Of a stretch of DNA of 41,242 nucleotides, positions 24,685-32,355 are shown piece after piece (within the stretch, counting starts at the first letter, position 1; every line of letters begins with the position of its first letter). The stretch is from a virus: positions 1 to 41,242 of IMG/VR virus record IMGVR_UViG_3300034072_001178; one strand, written 5' to 3'. The position numbers and the translations under genes are program-made. Under the pieces are notes generated by a model. The model searched no databases. It saw nothing but the letters and a program-made list of their open reading frames with translations, and was not told the origin of the DNA.

Positions 24685-26610
24685 ATGAAAATCAAGTTGT
24701 TTACCAACTCCGGCATTTTTGATCGAAGCGTGGTGCTGGAAGGGTTTACCATGGTGGGGTACTTGACACTGGCACGTTTGCCGATGACTGCCAATGAAGC
24801 TGCCACCAAGAACTACGTCGATAACTTCCCCTACAACCTTTCGGTAGAAAACATCACAGGTGGGGTGGTGCCGATAGACAAGATTGCCGATGGCATCGAT
24901 GGTGACGTATGTCTGTATAACAAGACGCAGGTGGTTTTGCGTCCTGTCGGTGCATCCGGCAGCTACAGCCGTGTCACCGTCAATGCCAAAGGTCAGATCA
25001 TCGCAGGCCTTCCCATCTCCCAAGACAATGCCTTGCCATCGCTGTCTTTCAGCGAGATCAAGAATCGCCCTACCGGTGTGGATGGTTACACTACCAACAC
25101 CACCCCATACATCCGTAACACTGTCGGTTTCCAGAACACCGCACTCAGCGACAACTTGACGCTGAGTCGTGCTCCAACCACGGAAGTGGAAGCCACCACC
25201 TTTGGTTATTTGACTTCGTTTGCCAGCCGCACGTTTGGTTCGCAAAACGTCGGTGACCTGGCCATCAAACCTAACACCGTGGCGCATGACAAATATCTGC
25301 GCACCAACGGCGCTTGGGTGGAGCGTGCGGTGTATCCCGATCTGTTTGCACTCATTGGTCTGACTTACAGCACCAGTGGCGGAAGTGGCGGGGAGGCAGG
25401 TTATGCTGGCCAACCCTGGGCACAACAAGGTGCGTTTAATGATACGGACAACTCCACCAGTCTTGGTATGGGGACTGCTGGTTCTTTCCCGATCACTATT
25501 GCGCACGCAACCCCGTTTGTCACCAAGAACCGGGTGTATGTGGTCGGCGGTTATCAAGGTCCAGATACCTCCTCAAATACCGCAACCATCAATAAAGTCT
25601 ATACAACGACCATTAACTCCAATGGTACGTTGGGGTCTTGGGCGGCGGCTTCCGCATTCCCAATTAGTGTAGCAAGTGCATCGGTGGTGGTGACCAAGGG
25701 CTACGTATACATTTTTGGCGGCCAGTCCACCATGACGTTTTTGCCTGATAGTGGTGGAGAAACTGTCCTCAATTCGGTCTACATGGCCAAGATCAATGAA
25801 GATGGCACCATTGGCGCTTGGTCTAAAACGACCAATTTGCCATTTGCTAATTCCTGCCAGTTTATGGTTGTAGTCAAAAACTACGTCTATATGATCGGTG
25901 GGTACAATGGAAGCGCTTATCGAAGCTCTATCTATCGTGCTCCGATCAACTCCGATGGCACCATTGGTAGCTGGGTTAGTGCCGGTTCTGTACCGGTGGC
26001 AGTCAGCACCGTGTTGTCAATTATTTCGGTAACCAAAACGTACGTTCACATCGTTCTTGGCAATGTTCGCTATTCCGCAGCCATTAATGCTGATGGGACG
26101 TTGGGTGGTTGGTCTACATATAACCCGGGGTTCTCGGTCACTGGTTTGAGCGGTTATCAAAGTGCTGGAATTGTCTCGACCCAAAAGCGTGCTTATGCTA
26201 TTGGTGGTACTGGTTTTCAATCAACGTGGATAGGTGCCGGTAATGGCGGAAGTGTCTCTTATGCATCCGGCACTCAAAAAGTACACAGTGCAACCATCAA
26301 TGCTGACGGCACAATGGGAAGCTGGACATCCGCCCAATCTTTACCGGTCCGTGTCGGTGCTCAAGTTGTGTTTGTGACCAGCTCTCGTGTGTACTGTATT
26401 GGTGGGTTGGTGGGTTATGGGGATGTCAATAATCCCATCAAGTATTTCTCAATCACAAGCACTATCTACTACTCCGGGTTCGGAGGAGGTACCAACGACT
26501 ACATTGCCTTGATTGTAGAATCGGGCATTGATCCAACCTTGTTCAAGCTGCCGGACTGGACAGCCAAGAACGATGGCATCTACGAGTACTACATCAAAGC
26601 ACTGCCGTAA
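24685..26610 (+). CDS. Tail fibre 5: collar domain with inserted, enlarged kelch-like propeller
   Basis: A 641-residue fibre, the longest of the array, with the same N-terminal subtype as fibre 4. The first collar half reads LRTNGAWVERAVYPDLFALIGLTY and the domain closes with FKLPDWTAK. Six repeats can be counted, but blades are irregular: repeats 2 and 5 have long loops and repeat 4 is short and lacks the usual Gly-Gly turn. The start ATG 24685 gives the MKIKLF start of its paralogues and has AGAAAGA at proper spacing; ATG 24679 is too close to that site. Probable receptor-binding protein with a different ligand specificity. Confidence 0.85.
   Translation: MKIKLFTNSGIFDRSVVLEGFTMVGYLTLARLPMTANEAATKNYVDNFPYNLSVENITGGVVPIDKIADGIDGDVCLYNKTQVVLRPVGASGSYSRVTVNAKGQIIAGLPISQDNALPSLSFSEIKNRPTGVDGYTTNTTPYIRNTVGFQNTALSDNLTLSRAPTTEVEATTFGYLTSFASRTFGSQNVGDLAIKPNTVAHDKYLRTNGAWVERAVYPDLFALIGLTYSTSGGSGGEAGYAGQPWAQQGAFNDTDNSTSLGMGTAGSFPITIAHATPFVTKNRVYVVGGYQGPDTSSNTATINKVYTTTINSNGTLGSWAAASAFPISVASASVVVTKGYVYIFGGQSTMTFLPDSGGETVLNSVYMAKINEDGTIGAWSKTTNLPFANSCQFMVVVKNYVYMIGGYNGSAYRSSIYRAPINSDGTIGSWVSAGSVPVAVSTVLSIISVTKTYVHIVLGNVRYSAAINADGTLGGWSTYNPGFSVTGLSGYQSAGIVSTQKRAYAIGGTGFQSTWIGAGNGGSVSYASGTQKVHSATINADGTMGSWTSAQSLPVRVGAQVVFVTSSRVYCIGGLVGYGDVNNPIKYFSITSTIYYSGFGGGTNDYIALIVESGIDPTLFKLPDWTAKNDGIYEYYIKALP
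25196..25271 (+). repeat. 76-bp exact repeat, copy in fibre gene 5
   Basis: Partner of 23256-23331 in fibre gene 4; both copies are in the same orientation and reading frame, 1.9 kb apart. Recombination between them would swap or delete propeller-coding DNA while keeping the frame. Confidence 0.85.
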
Positions 26611-26616
26611 CGCGGG

Positions 26617-26653
26617 ATAGACCACTGCACTCCGTGGGGAGGCAGTGGTCTAT
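26617..26653 (+). terminator. Terminator after fibre gene 5
   Basis: A 12-bp inverted repeat (26617-26628 with 26642-26653) containing a small CTCC/GGAG inner stem, 6 bases after the stop of fibre 5. Confidence 0.75.
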
Positions 26654-26657
26654 ATCC

Positions 26658-26669
26658 TAACTATTTGAC
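26658..26669 (+). promoter_or_regulatory. TAACTATTTGAC element upstream of fibre gene 6
   Basis: Sixth copy of the shared element, 79 bases before the ATG of the short fibre gene. Its presence before a fibre gene of different type argues that it is a regulatory signal, not just a by-product of gene duplication. Confidence 0.6.
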
Positions 26670-26736
26670 GAAGATTCCTTTACCTGTCTCTCTTCGCAAC
26701 GTCAACCAGACTTTACCTGTTCTGAAAGGAGAACAC

Positions 26737-27501
26737 ATGCGCACGAAAATGTATAACGGTGGCGGTTATGGTCTCAATGGCCTGACCCCTAACGGTGGTC
26801 CGATTTCGGCGCCACTATACCTGCCGTCCAACCCTACCGACCCCTTGCACGCCGTGACCAAGGAGTACGTGGACATGATGCTTGGCCACGTCGCTGTGGA
26901 AAACATCACCGGCACCATCCCTGCCGAGCGTCTGCCTGCCTTTACCGGCCAAGACATCTTCTCGTCCGGCTACGGTATCTTTGAACTCAAGCCCACCGGC
27001 GTGATTCCTGGTACCTACAACAAGATCACCGTCAACGCCAAGGGCTTTGTGACCTACGGCGAACTGGTGGACTACAGCGTGCTGACCAATGTGCCTTGGT
27101 CTTCGATCACCCTGGACAAACCCACTACGCTGGAAGGCTACGGGATCACGGACGCCCTGCGCACCACCGGCGGCACGATGACCGGCCCTCTGTACATCAC
27201 CAGCGCACCATCGCTGCCCACCCACTTGGTCAACAAGGCCTATGTGGATGCCGCGGTCACCGCTCGTGAAAACCAAGGTGCTGGCAAGATCGGCGACATC
27301 GTCACCAGCGCTTCGACCACCAATCCCACCAACCACCTGCGCACCAACGGCGGTCTTGTCTCCCAGACCACCTACGCCGCCCTGTTTGCAGTGGTCGGCA
27401 CGCGCTACAACGTCGGTACGGTCCCTGAAGGTCAGTTCCAACTGCCCGACACCACCCTGACCGATGCTGCCGGCATGAACAGCTACATCAAGTACGCTTA
27501 A
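26737..27501 (+). CDS. Short tail fibre with uninterrupted collar domain
   Basis: A 254-residue fibre protein. It has Gly-rich N-terminal residues, two typical fibre segments ending in KEYVD and NKAYVD (the second after GGTMTGPLYI), a YNKITVNAKGFV strand shared with the other fibres, and a C-terminal collar domain running without interruption: NHLRTNGGLVSQTTYAALFA, then VVGTRY, about a dozen residues, then FQLPD. It is thus the propeller-free form of fibres 1-5. ATG 26737 has AAAGGAG at good spacing; the in-frame start at 26665 lies inside the regulatory element. Codon use is very C-rich, suggesting high expression. It may be a constant fibre onto which others dock, or an independent tip protein. 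Confidence 0.8.
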   Translation: MRTKMYNGGGYGLNGLTPNGGPISAPLYLPSNPTDPLHAVTKEYVDMMLGHVAVENITGTIPAERLPAFTGQDIFSSGYGIFELKPTGVIPGTYNKITVNAKGFVTYGELVDYSVLTNVPWSSITLDKPTTLEGYGITDALRTTGGTMTGPLYITSAPSLPTHLVNKAYVDAAVTARENQGAGKIGDIVTSASTTNPTNHLRTNGGLVSQTTYAALFAVVGTRYNVGTVPEGQFQLPDTTLTDAAGMNSYIKYA

Positions 27502-27510
27502 AAGCGTGAT

Positions 27511-27543
27511 CCACACCACCCGGCAAAACGCTGGGTGGTGTGG
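27511..27543. terminator. Shared terminator between converging genes
   Basis: A 14-bp inverted repeat with one wobble pair (27511-27524 and 27530-27543) lies between the stop of fibre 6 and the stop of the minus-strand gene at 27554. Confidence 0.75.
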
Positions 27544-27553
27544 GTCGTTTCAC

Positions 27554-28876
27554 TTAGGTTGCAATACGCTGCAGGTACTCAAACTTAGGTACCATGTAGT
27601 ACTGGTGACCTTCGTACTGCACCGACAGATAACTCACACCTTGGCGAGTCAGGATGTTGAAGTCGTAGTTCTCGTTGTCCATCATGCGGGTGAACATCTG
27701 TGTTGGCGTTGTGCTGTCGCAAATGACCAACATGTTCTCCAGCAGCGAGACCAGGCGTTGAGTTTTGCGACTCATGCGACCAAAGTCGGGGTGCATGCTG
27801 GTGACCGAGATCAGGTCTTTGTACACCGTGCGGAAGTCTTTCACAGCGTCTTCACTGTAGAAACCGTTGGTCACTGTCAGCAAGATGTTGTTGTAGTCGT
27901 ACGGCACGTTGTAGCTGTTGGCACGCAGGTATGTCAAATCGGTGTAGACCTTGATGAACTTGTCCAGATCAAAGTCTGTGTCGTAGGCTTTGGTGATCTG
28001 ACTCATCACGCCGTTCTGACCGACTTGCGACGGCACCGCAATGTTGTTCCAGCGCGGGGTGATGAAGAACTCATTGATCTTCAAGATGGTCGGGAAGATC
28101 GACTCGATGTACTCGCTGCTCAAACCCAGGCTGAGCAGGTATTCATAGAGCTTGAGTTTGAGGACGTAGTCATAATTGCCTTGGCTGCCGTACTGGTTAA
28201 AGGCAAAGTACACATCACGCACCACAGTGCTGTTAGGCAGCTTGTAGGGGATGTTGAGGATGGCGGTGTAGGTGGTGGGTTGGTTGTTCTTCTTTTCCTC
28301 GATACGCTTGTTGAATTGCACCAAAGAAAAATTGGCAATGGCATCCATCATGCCGGCACCGGTACGCACCACCGCGTCGAAGTCCTCAAACGGGAAGATG
28401 ATATCGATGTCGTAGTGGGGATAGAAACCACGGAACGAGCTGTCGCTCAGCCACAATCCGACGTTGACATCACGCACCGTGAAGCTCAAGTAGTCGGCAG
28501 CAACTGTCTCACCAATGTCCAACAACGCACTGACCGACACGTCCGAGACTGGGAAAAACGGATTGCCGATGTTGTAGTTGTAGACAAACGCGGCGATGAC
28601 TGTCTGTTTGGTTTGCAGACGATTGAGCGTGGCGTGTCGCACAAACTGCTTGACCACGTCCAGGATGCTGTTGACTTCGTCTTGGGTCAACAGACCGGCG
28701 TTTTGTTGGTGAAAGACCAGCAACGAGTACAGCGGATCGATCGTACTGTAGTACTGCTGGCGGTCACGGGCATAGGTTAACCCCTGACCAGAAATTTCAT
28801 ATAGTGGCGCTACGGCGCCCTGTGTGTTGTCGATAAAGCTGTCACACGTCACAAAGCCCTTGATGTGTTTACTCAT
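27554..28876 (-). CDS. Unrecognised large protein, probable virion component
   Basis: A 440-residue soluble protein rich in Tyr, Asn, Phe and Asp with mixed structure and no signal peptide, membrane segment or enzyme motif I recognise. ATG 28876 has AGAAGGAG upstream. It is a single-gene unit, divergent from the small membrane protein at 29074 and convergent with the fibre array. The aromatic, Asn-rich composition and neighbouring fibres suggest a virion part or fibre-attachment protein, but this is only context. Confidence 0.75.
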   Translation of the reverse strand: MSKHIKGFVTCDSFIDNTQGAVAPLYEISGQGLTYARDRQQYYSTIDPLYSLLVFHQQNAGLLTQDEVNSILDVVKQFVRHATLNRLQTKQTVIAAFVYNYNIGNPFFPVSDVSVSALLDIGETVAADYLSFTVRDVNVGLWLSDSSFRGFYPHYDIDIIFPFEDFDAVVRTGAGMMDAIANFSLVQFNKRIEEKKNNQPTTYTAILNIPYKLPNSTVVRDVYFAFNQYGSQGNYDYVLKLKLYEYLLSLGLSSEYIESIFPTILKINEFFITPRWNNIAVPSQVGQNGVMSQITKAYDTDFDLDKFIKVYTDLTYLRANSYNVPYDYNNILLTVTNGFYSEDAVKDFRTVYKDLISVTSMHPDFGRMSRKTQRLVSLLENMLVICDSTTPTQMFTRMMDNENYDFNILTRQGVSYLSVQYEGHQYYMVPKFEYLQRIAT

Positions 28877-29004
28877 TGAGTCGCACTCCTTCTAGTAGTC
28901 TGCAGTTACGAGTTTACTGTACATACCCGTTAGTGGTTCACACCCCTTTGGGTCAGTGGTCAGAAAATGCTCCGATCACTCTAAGCGTTATTCCTTCACG
29001 GGAG

Positions 29005-29033
29005 TTGACACCGTCCACTGTTGCTGCTACAAT
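29005..29033 (+). promoter_or_regulatory. Near-consensus sigma70 promoter
   Basis: TTGACA (29005-29010), a 17-base spacer, then TACAAT (29028-29033). It stands 40 bases before the ATG of the small membrane protein. It is the best host-type promoter in the window, so this gene is probably transcribed by host RNA polymerase, possibly early. Confidence 0.75.
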
Positions 29034-29073
29034 TTCCCACGACCTCATAATAACAAAGAAAGGATGAACGGTT

Positions 29074-29331
29074 ATGACCTACCTCAAGCTGCTGGAAACG
29101 TTTGTGCTCGGTGTTCTGATGGACAAGAACGAGTACAACTTCTTTCACAAGAACTTTCGCCCTATCAAGCTCCTGGTGATCCTGTTGTTGTCCGGCAACG
29201 TGATGTTCACCGTGTACTTGCTGGGTAAGTTCAACCGAGTGCACCAAGTTATCGTTGCACACTGCCCTGCTGTCTTTGAAACTCCTACGCAAGTAGTGCA
29301 CAAGCCTGCTGCCCAGGAAAAAAAGAAATAA
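29074..29331 (+). CDS. Small single-pass membrane protein under a strong promoter
   Basis: An 85-residue protein with one hydrophobic segment (about residues 32-51, LLVILLLSGNVMFTVYLLG), a charged N-terminal part (DKNEYNFFHKNFRP) and a basic C-terminal tail ending in KKK. It has no signal-peptide cleavage site. ATG 29074 has AAAGGA nine bases upstream. It is a single-gene unit with a near-consensus sigma70 promoter and a terminator right after it, which suggests early host-driven expression, as for superinfection-exclusion or host-takeover proteins. That role is inference; no family is recognised. Confidence 0.7.
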   Translation: MTYLKLLETFVLGVLMDKNEYNFFHKNFRPIKLLVILLLSGNVMFTVYLLGKFNRVHQVIVAHCPAVFETPTQVVHKPAAQEKKK

Positions 29332-29336
29332 ACCAT

Positions 29337-29370
29337 ACCACCCACACCTCCATGACGAGGTGTGGGTGGT
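29337..29370. terminator. Shared terminator between converging genes
   Basis: A perfect 14-bp inverted repeat (29337-29350 and 29357-29370) lies between the membrane protein gene and the end of the minus-strand operon at 29380. Confidence 0.8.
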
Positions 29371-29379
29371 GTTACCGCG

Positions 29380-29895
29380 TTAAGCCGGAATGCCGGAGCG
29401 CACTTGCTCGAAGATCGACAGCTGGAACTGGTTTTCCATGGACGAGTAGCTCAGATTCACATACAGCGTGGTTTCACCGGCTTGCACCTCTGGCAAAGGC
29501 TTGGGCAACTCCAGATAGCCTGGGCGATCGTGGAAGCGCAGCTGGGTGCGGGTAGCGTCCAGCGTGGTAATACCATTGTTGAAGTCCTTCAAGATCAACG
29601 TCAGGTACTGGATGGAACTCAGCAGCTTTTGGCCAAACTGGCGATCGCGCTTGAACTTCTTGTGCAGGTAGTAGATCTCGTTTTGCACGGCTTGGATGTG
29701 CAGGTTCGGGACTTTGTTTTCTTCGACGTAGCGAAAGACATGCTCACGCAGTTCGGCGTAGTTCATCTGGGGGTTGTCTTTGAGCAACTCCAGAGAGTGG
29801 TTGTATATGGTCAAGTGTGTGAGGAAGCACTTCTTGAGGATGGTGTCCAAACCGTCTTTGGCCTGGACCACTTCGTTGTAGATCTTGGTGTTCAT
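29380..29895 (-). CDS. Unrecognised protein, last gene of a six-gene operon
   Basis: A 171-residue protein: helical N-terminal 110 residues with many Lys, His and Tyr residues, then a beta-rich C-terminus. The segment from NHSLELLKDN to NEIYYLHKKFKRD faintly recalls the N-terminal helices of TnpB-type proteins, but the RuvC nuclease residues are absent and the resemblance is too weak to name it so. ATG 29895 is 22 bases after the stop of the preceding gene. Function unknown. Confidence 0.7.
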   Translation of the reverse strand: MNTKIYNEVVQAKDGLDTILKKCFLTHLTIYNHSLELLKDNPQMNYAELREHVFRYVEENKVPNLHIQAVQNEIYYLHKKFKRDRQFGQKLLSSIQYLTLILKDFNNGITTLDATRTQLRFHDRPGYLELPKPLPEVQAGETTLYVNLSYSSMENQFQLSIFEQVRSGIPA

Positions 29896-29917
29896 AGTGA
29901 ATCGAGGTGGGTTTGGG

Positions 29918-30274
29918 TTAGTTGCTGTCGGGCGTTTCAGGGGTGTTAACCGCTTCGCCGCGTGCCAGTTTGATGGACTCGGTAGCCGTGACCTCTTTAC
30001 CCATCTTGGTGCGTACCTTGACGGAGAATTCGATCGATTGGATCTCGATGATGCGCAGGAACTTGAAGAAGACCTTGATGGTCATCTTGTCGGTGGTGAA
30101 CTCGTTGTATGTGTTCACTCGGGTGTAGTGGGTCTTGGAGCCAGAAGTCTGCATGTTCTCACGCACAAACTTGTCTACCAGCAATTTCAGCCGGGTCGAA
30201 TTCAGATCCAGCTGAATACACAACTTGTTCTTAATACGTACCAAAACGCCTTCTGGGGTATTGGATGGTTTCAT
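29918..30274 (-). CDS. Unrecognised small basic protein
   Basis: A 118-residue, mostly beta-stranded, Lys/Arg/Thr-rich protein (VLVRIKNKLCIQLDLN, MTIKVFFKFLRIIEIQ) with a short disordered C-terminus. ATG 30274 is preferred, as AAAGGAG lies about 10 bases upstream; a GTG at 30286 is in frame but abuts that site. Basic and beta-rich, so it could bind nucleic acid, but no motif supports it. It is the fifth gene of the operon. Confidence 0.7.
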   Translation of the reverse strand: MKPSNTPEGVLVRIKNKLCIQLDLNSTRLKLLVDKFVRENMQTSGSKTHYTRVNTYNEFTTDKMTIKVFFKFLRIIEIQSIEFSVKVRTKMGKEVTATESIKLARGEAVNTPETPDSN

Positions 30275-30307
30275 TTTCTCATTCACTCCTTTTTAGATTG
30301 GGTGGTG

Positions 30308-30850
30308 CTAACGCACCAGGACCATCAACACCCCAGGTGCGGAGGTAACAGTCACATAGATAGGTTCCGAGCTTTCTCGGTAATGCACAAACACACGCTC
30401 GATACTTTCCACAAGAAACCGCACCAAAAGCGAGATGTCTTGCACATAGTCACCACACTCATCGGCGTTGACCGTTTGCATGAGGGAGTACAGGTCATCG
30501 TAGAAGTACCCTCCAAAACCATCGTAGCCACTGCTGTAGGCACTGTGCTGGTAGATGGCGTCTAAGGGATCGATTCCATAGATGTTGTACACATCGGTGC
30601 CGCGCAACTGGTTGCGCACCCCACGAAAGTCTTGCAACACACTCTCATACTCGTACTCATAGGCCGTGCGAGGTGTGATCAAGGTGTAATGAGGCAGGTA
30701 CCCCAGGTTGAAGATGCTGGACATGTACTCGACCATGTTCAAGTTGTTTTGCACGATCATCTCTGCAAAGAACGTCTTGACATGTTCAGGCACCAATGCC
30801 CGATCTAACAACTGACGCAACTGTAGCTCAGTGTACACCCATAGCTTCAT
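30308..30850 (-). CDS. Unrecognised acidic Tyr-rich protein
   Basis: A 180-residue acidic protein notable for Tyr-rich runs (AYEYEYES, SSGYDGFGGYFYDD) and a hydrophobic beta C-terminus. The start is ATG 30850 (MKLWVYTELQ), which lies 23 bases inside the end of the previous gene, so translation is likely coupled; the longer frame to 30919 is simply the overlap. No family is recognised. Confidence 0.7.
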   Translation of the reverse strand: MKLWVYTELQLRQLLDRALVPEHVKTFFAEMIVQNNLNMVEYMSSIFNLGYLPHYTLITPRTAYEYEYESVLQDFRGVRNQLRGTDVYNIYGIDPLDAIYQHSAYSSGYDGFGGYFYDDLYSLMQTVNADECGDYVQDISLLVRFLVESIERVFVHYRESSEPIYVTVTSAPGVLMVLVR

Positions 30851-31394
30851 CGATGCAGTCGGTGTAGATGAGCACGGGCCGAAGCTCGGGGTCGATCTCA
30901 AATCGGTAGTTGCGTACATAGCGATAAGGGGTTTGAATGATCATCTGTTCGTGCAACTGTAGTAACGCGGCATTGATCTCCTGGTGGTATTTTTGGAAAT
31001 GGCTGTTGAGCCACACCAACAAAAAGTGGGTGATCGCTTCTTCCGACTCATCCTTGTCGTGCTCGGCCATCATTGCCCAGTTTTGCATCAGATCGTCCAA
31101 GTACTTGACACGGACAATGCAGTTGGACATGAACTGGTTGTAGCCCAGCACGGTGGCAAAGTGAAAGCGCTCACGCTGCATGGCATACGACATGACGTTG
31201 TCCAGCAAGATCGTATTGAGCGTCTTGAACACCGTCTGGTTGAATGCTTCGTTATAGTGCGCCAGTGGGTTGGCAACCCACGTAGCGATCGAGTTGGTAA
31301 GCACCCCGAACTCTTCACTGATGTAGCCCAGCTGGATGGCTTTGACCAGCTCGCGGTTGGGCTTGGAAGGCAGCAACATTACCTTGGTTGTCAT
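30828..31394 (-). CDS. Unrecognised helical protein
   Basis: A 188-residue mainly helical protein with several His, Met, Asn and Gln residues and a beta-hairpin C-terminus. Its ATG overlaps the TGA of the preceding gene as ATGA, and its 3' end overlaps the next gene by 23 bases, so the three are tightly coupled. Such overlap often accompanies subunits of one complex; no function can be named. Confidence 0.75.
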   Translation of the reverse strand: MTTKVMLLPSKPNRELVKAIQLGYISEEFGVLTNSIATWVANPLAHYNEAFNQTVFKTLNTILLDNVMSYAMQRERFHFATVLGYNQFMSNCIVRVKYLDDLMQNWAMMAEHDKDESEEAITHFLLVWLNSHFQKYHQEINAALLQLHEQMIIQTPYRYVRNYRFEIDPELRPVLIYTDCIDEAMGVH

Positions 31395-31756
31395 TGCTTA
31401 TAGACCTCATGAGAGATAACCAGCTGGTTGTGGTCGTAGAAGCTGATCGAGATGTTCAACACCAAGTCAGCTGTCATCATACCGCATGCTCCAGCGATCA
31501 TGTTGTACACAGGCTCATGGACAATACCCGAGATTTCTTGCACCTCATCGTAGATGGTGTGCTGCTCGGCATCCAACTCAATCGGGTATATGACGGGTTC
31601 GCAATTCAGAAGAACACGACCGGCATACATGTTCATGTCCTCACAAGCCCGGAGGATGGCATTTTGCGCACAAGTCTTGACATAGTACCGCACCCTACAC
31701 GCTTGCTCTAGCGTGTAGGGTCGGAATGACAGCTTGAATATGTATCCCTTACTCAT
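31391..31756 (-). CDS. Unrecognised small protein
   Basis: A 121-residue protein of mixed structure with three Cys in the first half and a beta-rich C-terminus (LVLNISISFYDHNQLVI). The start is ATG 31756 (MSKGYIFKLSF), preceded by GTGGAAAA. The frame is open further upstream to 32017, but that part overlaps the next gene in another frame and looks non-coding. It is coupled by ATGA to 30828-31394. Confidence 0.7.
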   Translation of the reverse strand: MSKGYIFKLSFRPYTLEQACRVRYYVKTCAQNAILRACEDMNMYAGRVLLNCEPVIYPIELDAEQHTIYDEVQEISGIVHEPVYNMIAGACGMMTADLVLNISISFYDHNQLVISHEVYKQ

Positions 31757-31809
31757 TTTTCCACTGGACGTTGTTGAGGTGAAAGTGACGCATGACTGAA
31801 ACTCCTTTT

Positions 31810-32190
31810 TTAAAATGAACGCAACTGAATGCTCAAGTGGCATGTCGCATCCAGGTTGGTGCTGACAAACACCACTGGGGTCTTGGGTGAGTACTTGTGG
31901 CGCAAGAACACTTCCAATTGTTCGTGCAACTCTTCCAAGTGGTGACGGTAGTGAACGATACCCAACGATTGCACCACAAGTTCGTGCTGCGGTTGTTGGC
32001 GAGCTGTTTCCCAGCAAGCTTGCAAGGCCTGGTCTTCAAAGTACAAGTTGTTCAACGGCTGAACCAACAGGTCAATGGTGGACAGGGCGGCAACCATACA
32101 ACGGTCCAAACCTTGCTTGTACCCCAAGTAGTTTTCAGCAAAGTACGGCTTGAGGTGGTTATAGTTGATCCTTAGGACCTGGGTATGCAT
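31810..32190 (-). CDS. Unrecognised small protein, first gene of a six-gene operon
   Basis: A 126-residue helical protein with a beta C-terminal tail (TPVVFVSTNLDATCHLSIQLRSF-type ending). ATG 32190 has AAAGGAG slightly distant upstream. It heads the minus-strand operon 32190-29380, below a sigma70-like promoter. Several operon members share the plan of a helical body followed by a beta-stranded C-terminus, which could mean distant paralogy or a shared assembly; this was judged by eye only. Confidence 0.7.
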   Translation of the reverse strand: MHTQVLRINYNHLKPYFAENYLGYKQGLDRCMVAALSTIDLLVQPLNNLYFEDQALQACWETARQQPQHELVVQSLGIVHYRHHLEELHEQLEVFLRHKYSPKTPVVFVSTNLDATCHLSIQLRSF

Positions 32191-32265
32191 ATCTCTTTGC
32201 TCCTTTGGAGGAATGCAAGAGTTGCTCTACGGGCTCGTAGACGCATTTTCTCTTACATCCCACAC

Positions 32266-32293
32266 TCTATATATGCTACCATGGAAATTTCAA
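32266..32293 (-). promoter_or_regulatory. Sigma70-like promoter for the six-gene operon
   Basis: On the minus strand TTGAAA (32293-32288), a 16-base spacer and TATAGA (32271-32266) lie about 75 bases before the first ATG at 32190. The order after the upstream hairpin and before the operon fits a promoter. Confidence 0.5.
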
Positions 32294-32300
32294 ACCACAG

Positions 32301-32324
32301 GCCGTTTGAGGGCGTTTAAACGGC
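32301..32324 (-). terminator. Hairpin after the exported hydrolase gene
   Basis: A 7-bp inverted repeat (GCCGTTT/AAACGGC) with a 10-base loop, about 30 bases past the stop of the hydrolase gene and just before the operon promoter. Probably a modest terminator. Confidence 0.45.
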
Positions 32325-32355
32325 ATCCACAAACTGACCTGTTACAATTGACAAG

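Noticed and set aside
16960-26610. Diversity-generating retroelement acting on the fibre heads
   Set aside because: No reverse transcriptase gene and no template/variable repeat pair were seen in the window; the variation is between paralogues, and the one exact repeat lies outside the propeller.
16960-26610. CRISPR-like or simple tandem DNA repeat
   Set aside because: The periodicity of about 150 bases is the kelch protein repeat; DNA copies are diverged and lie wholly in coding frames.
29380-29895. Transposon-type TnpB protein
   Set aside because: Only a faint resemblance of N-terminal helices; no RuvC residues, no zinc finger, far too short, and no element ends.
31391-32017. Longer 208-residue version of the gene ending at 31391
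   Set aside because: The extra N-terminal part overlaps the gene at 31810-32190 in another frame, and its composition (Arg/Ser/Pro) looks like a shadow; ATG 31756 has its own GTGGAAAA site.
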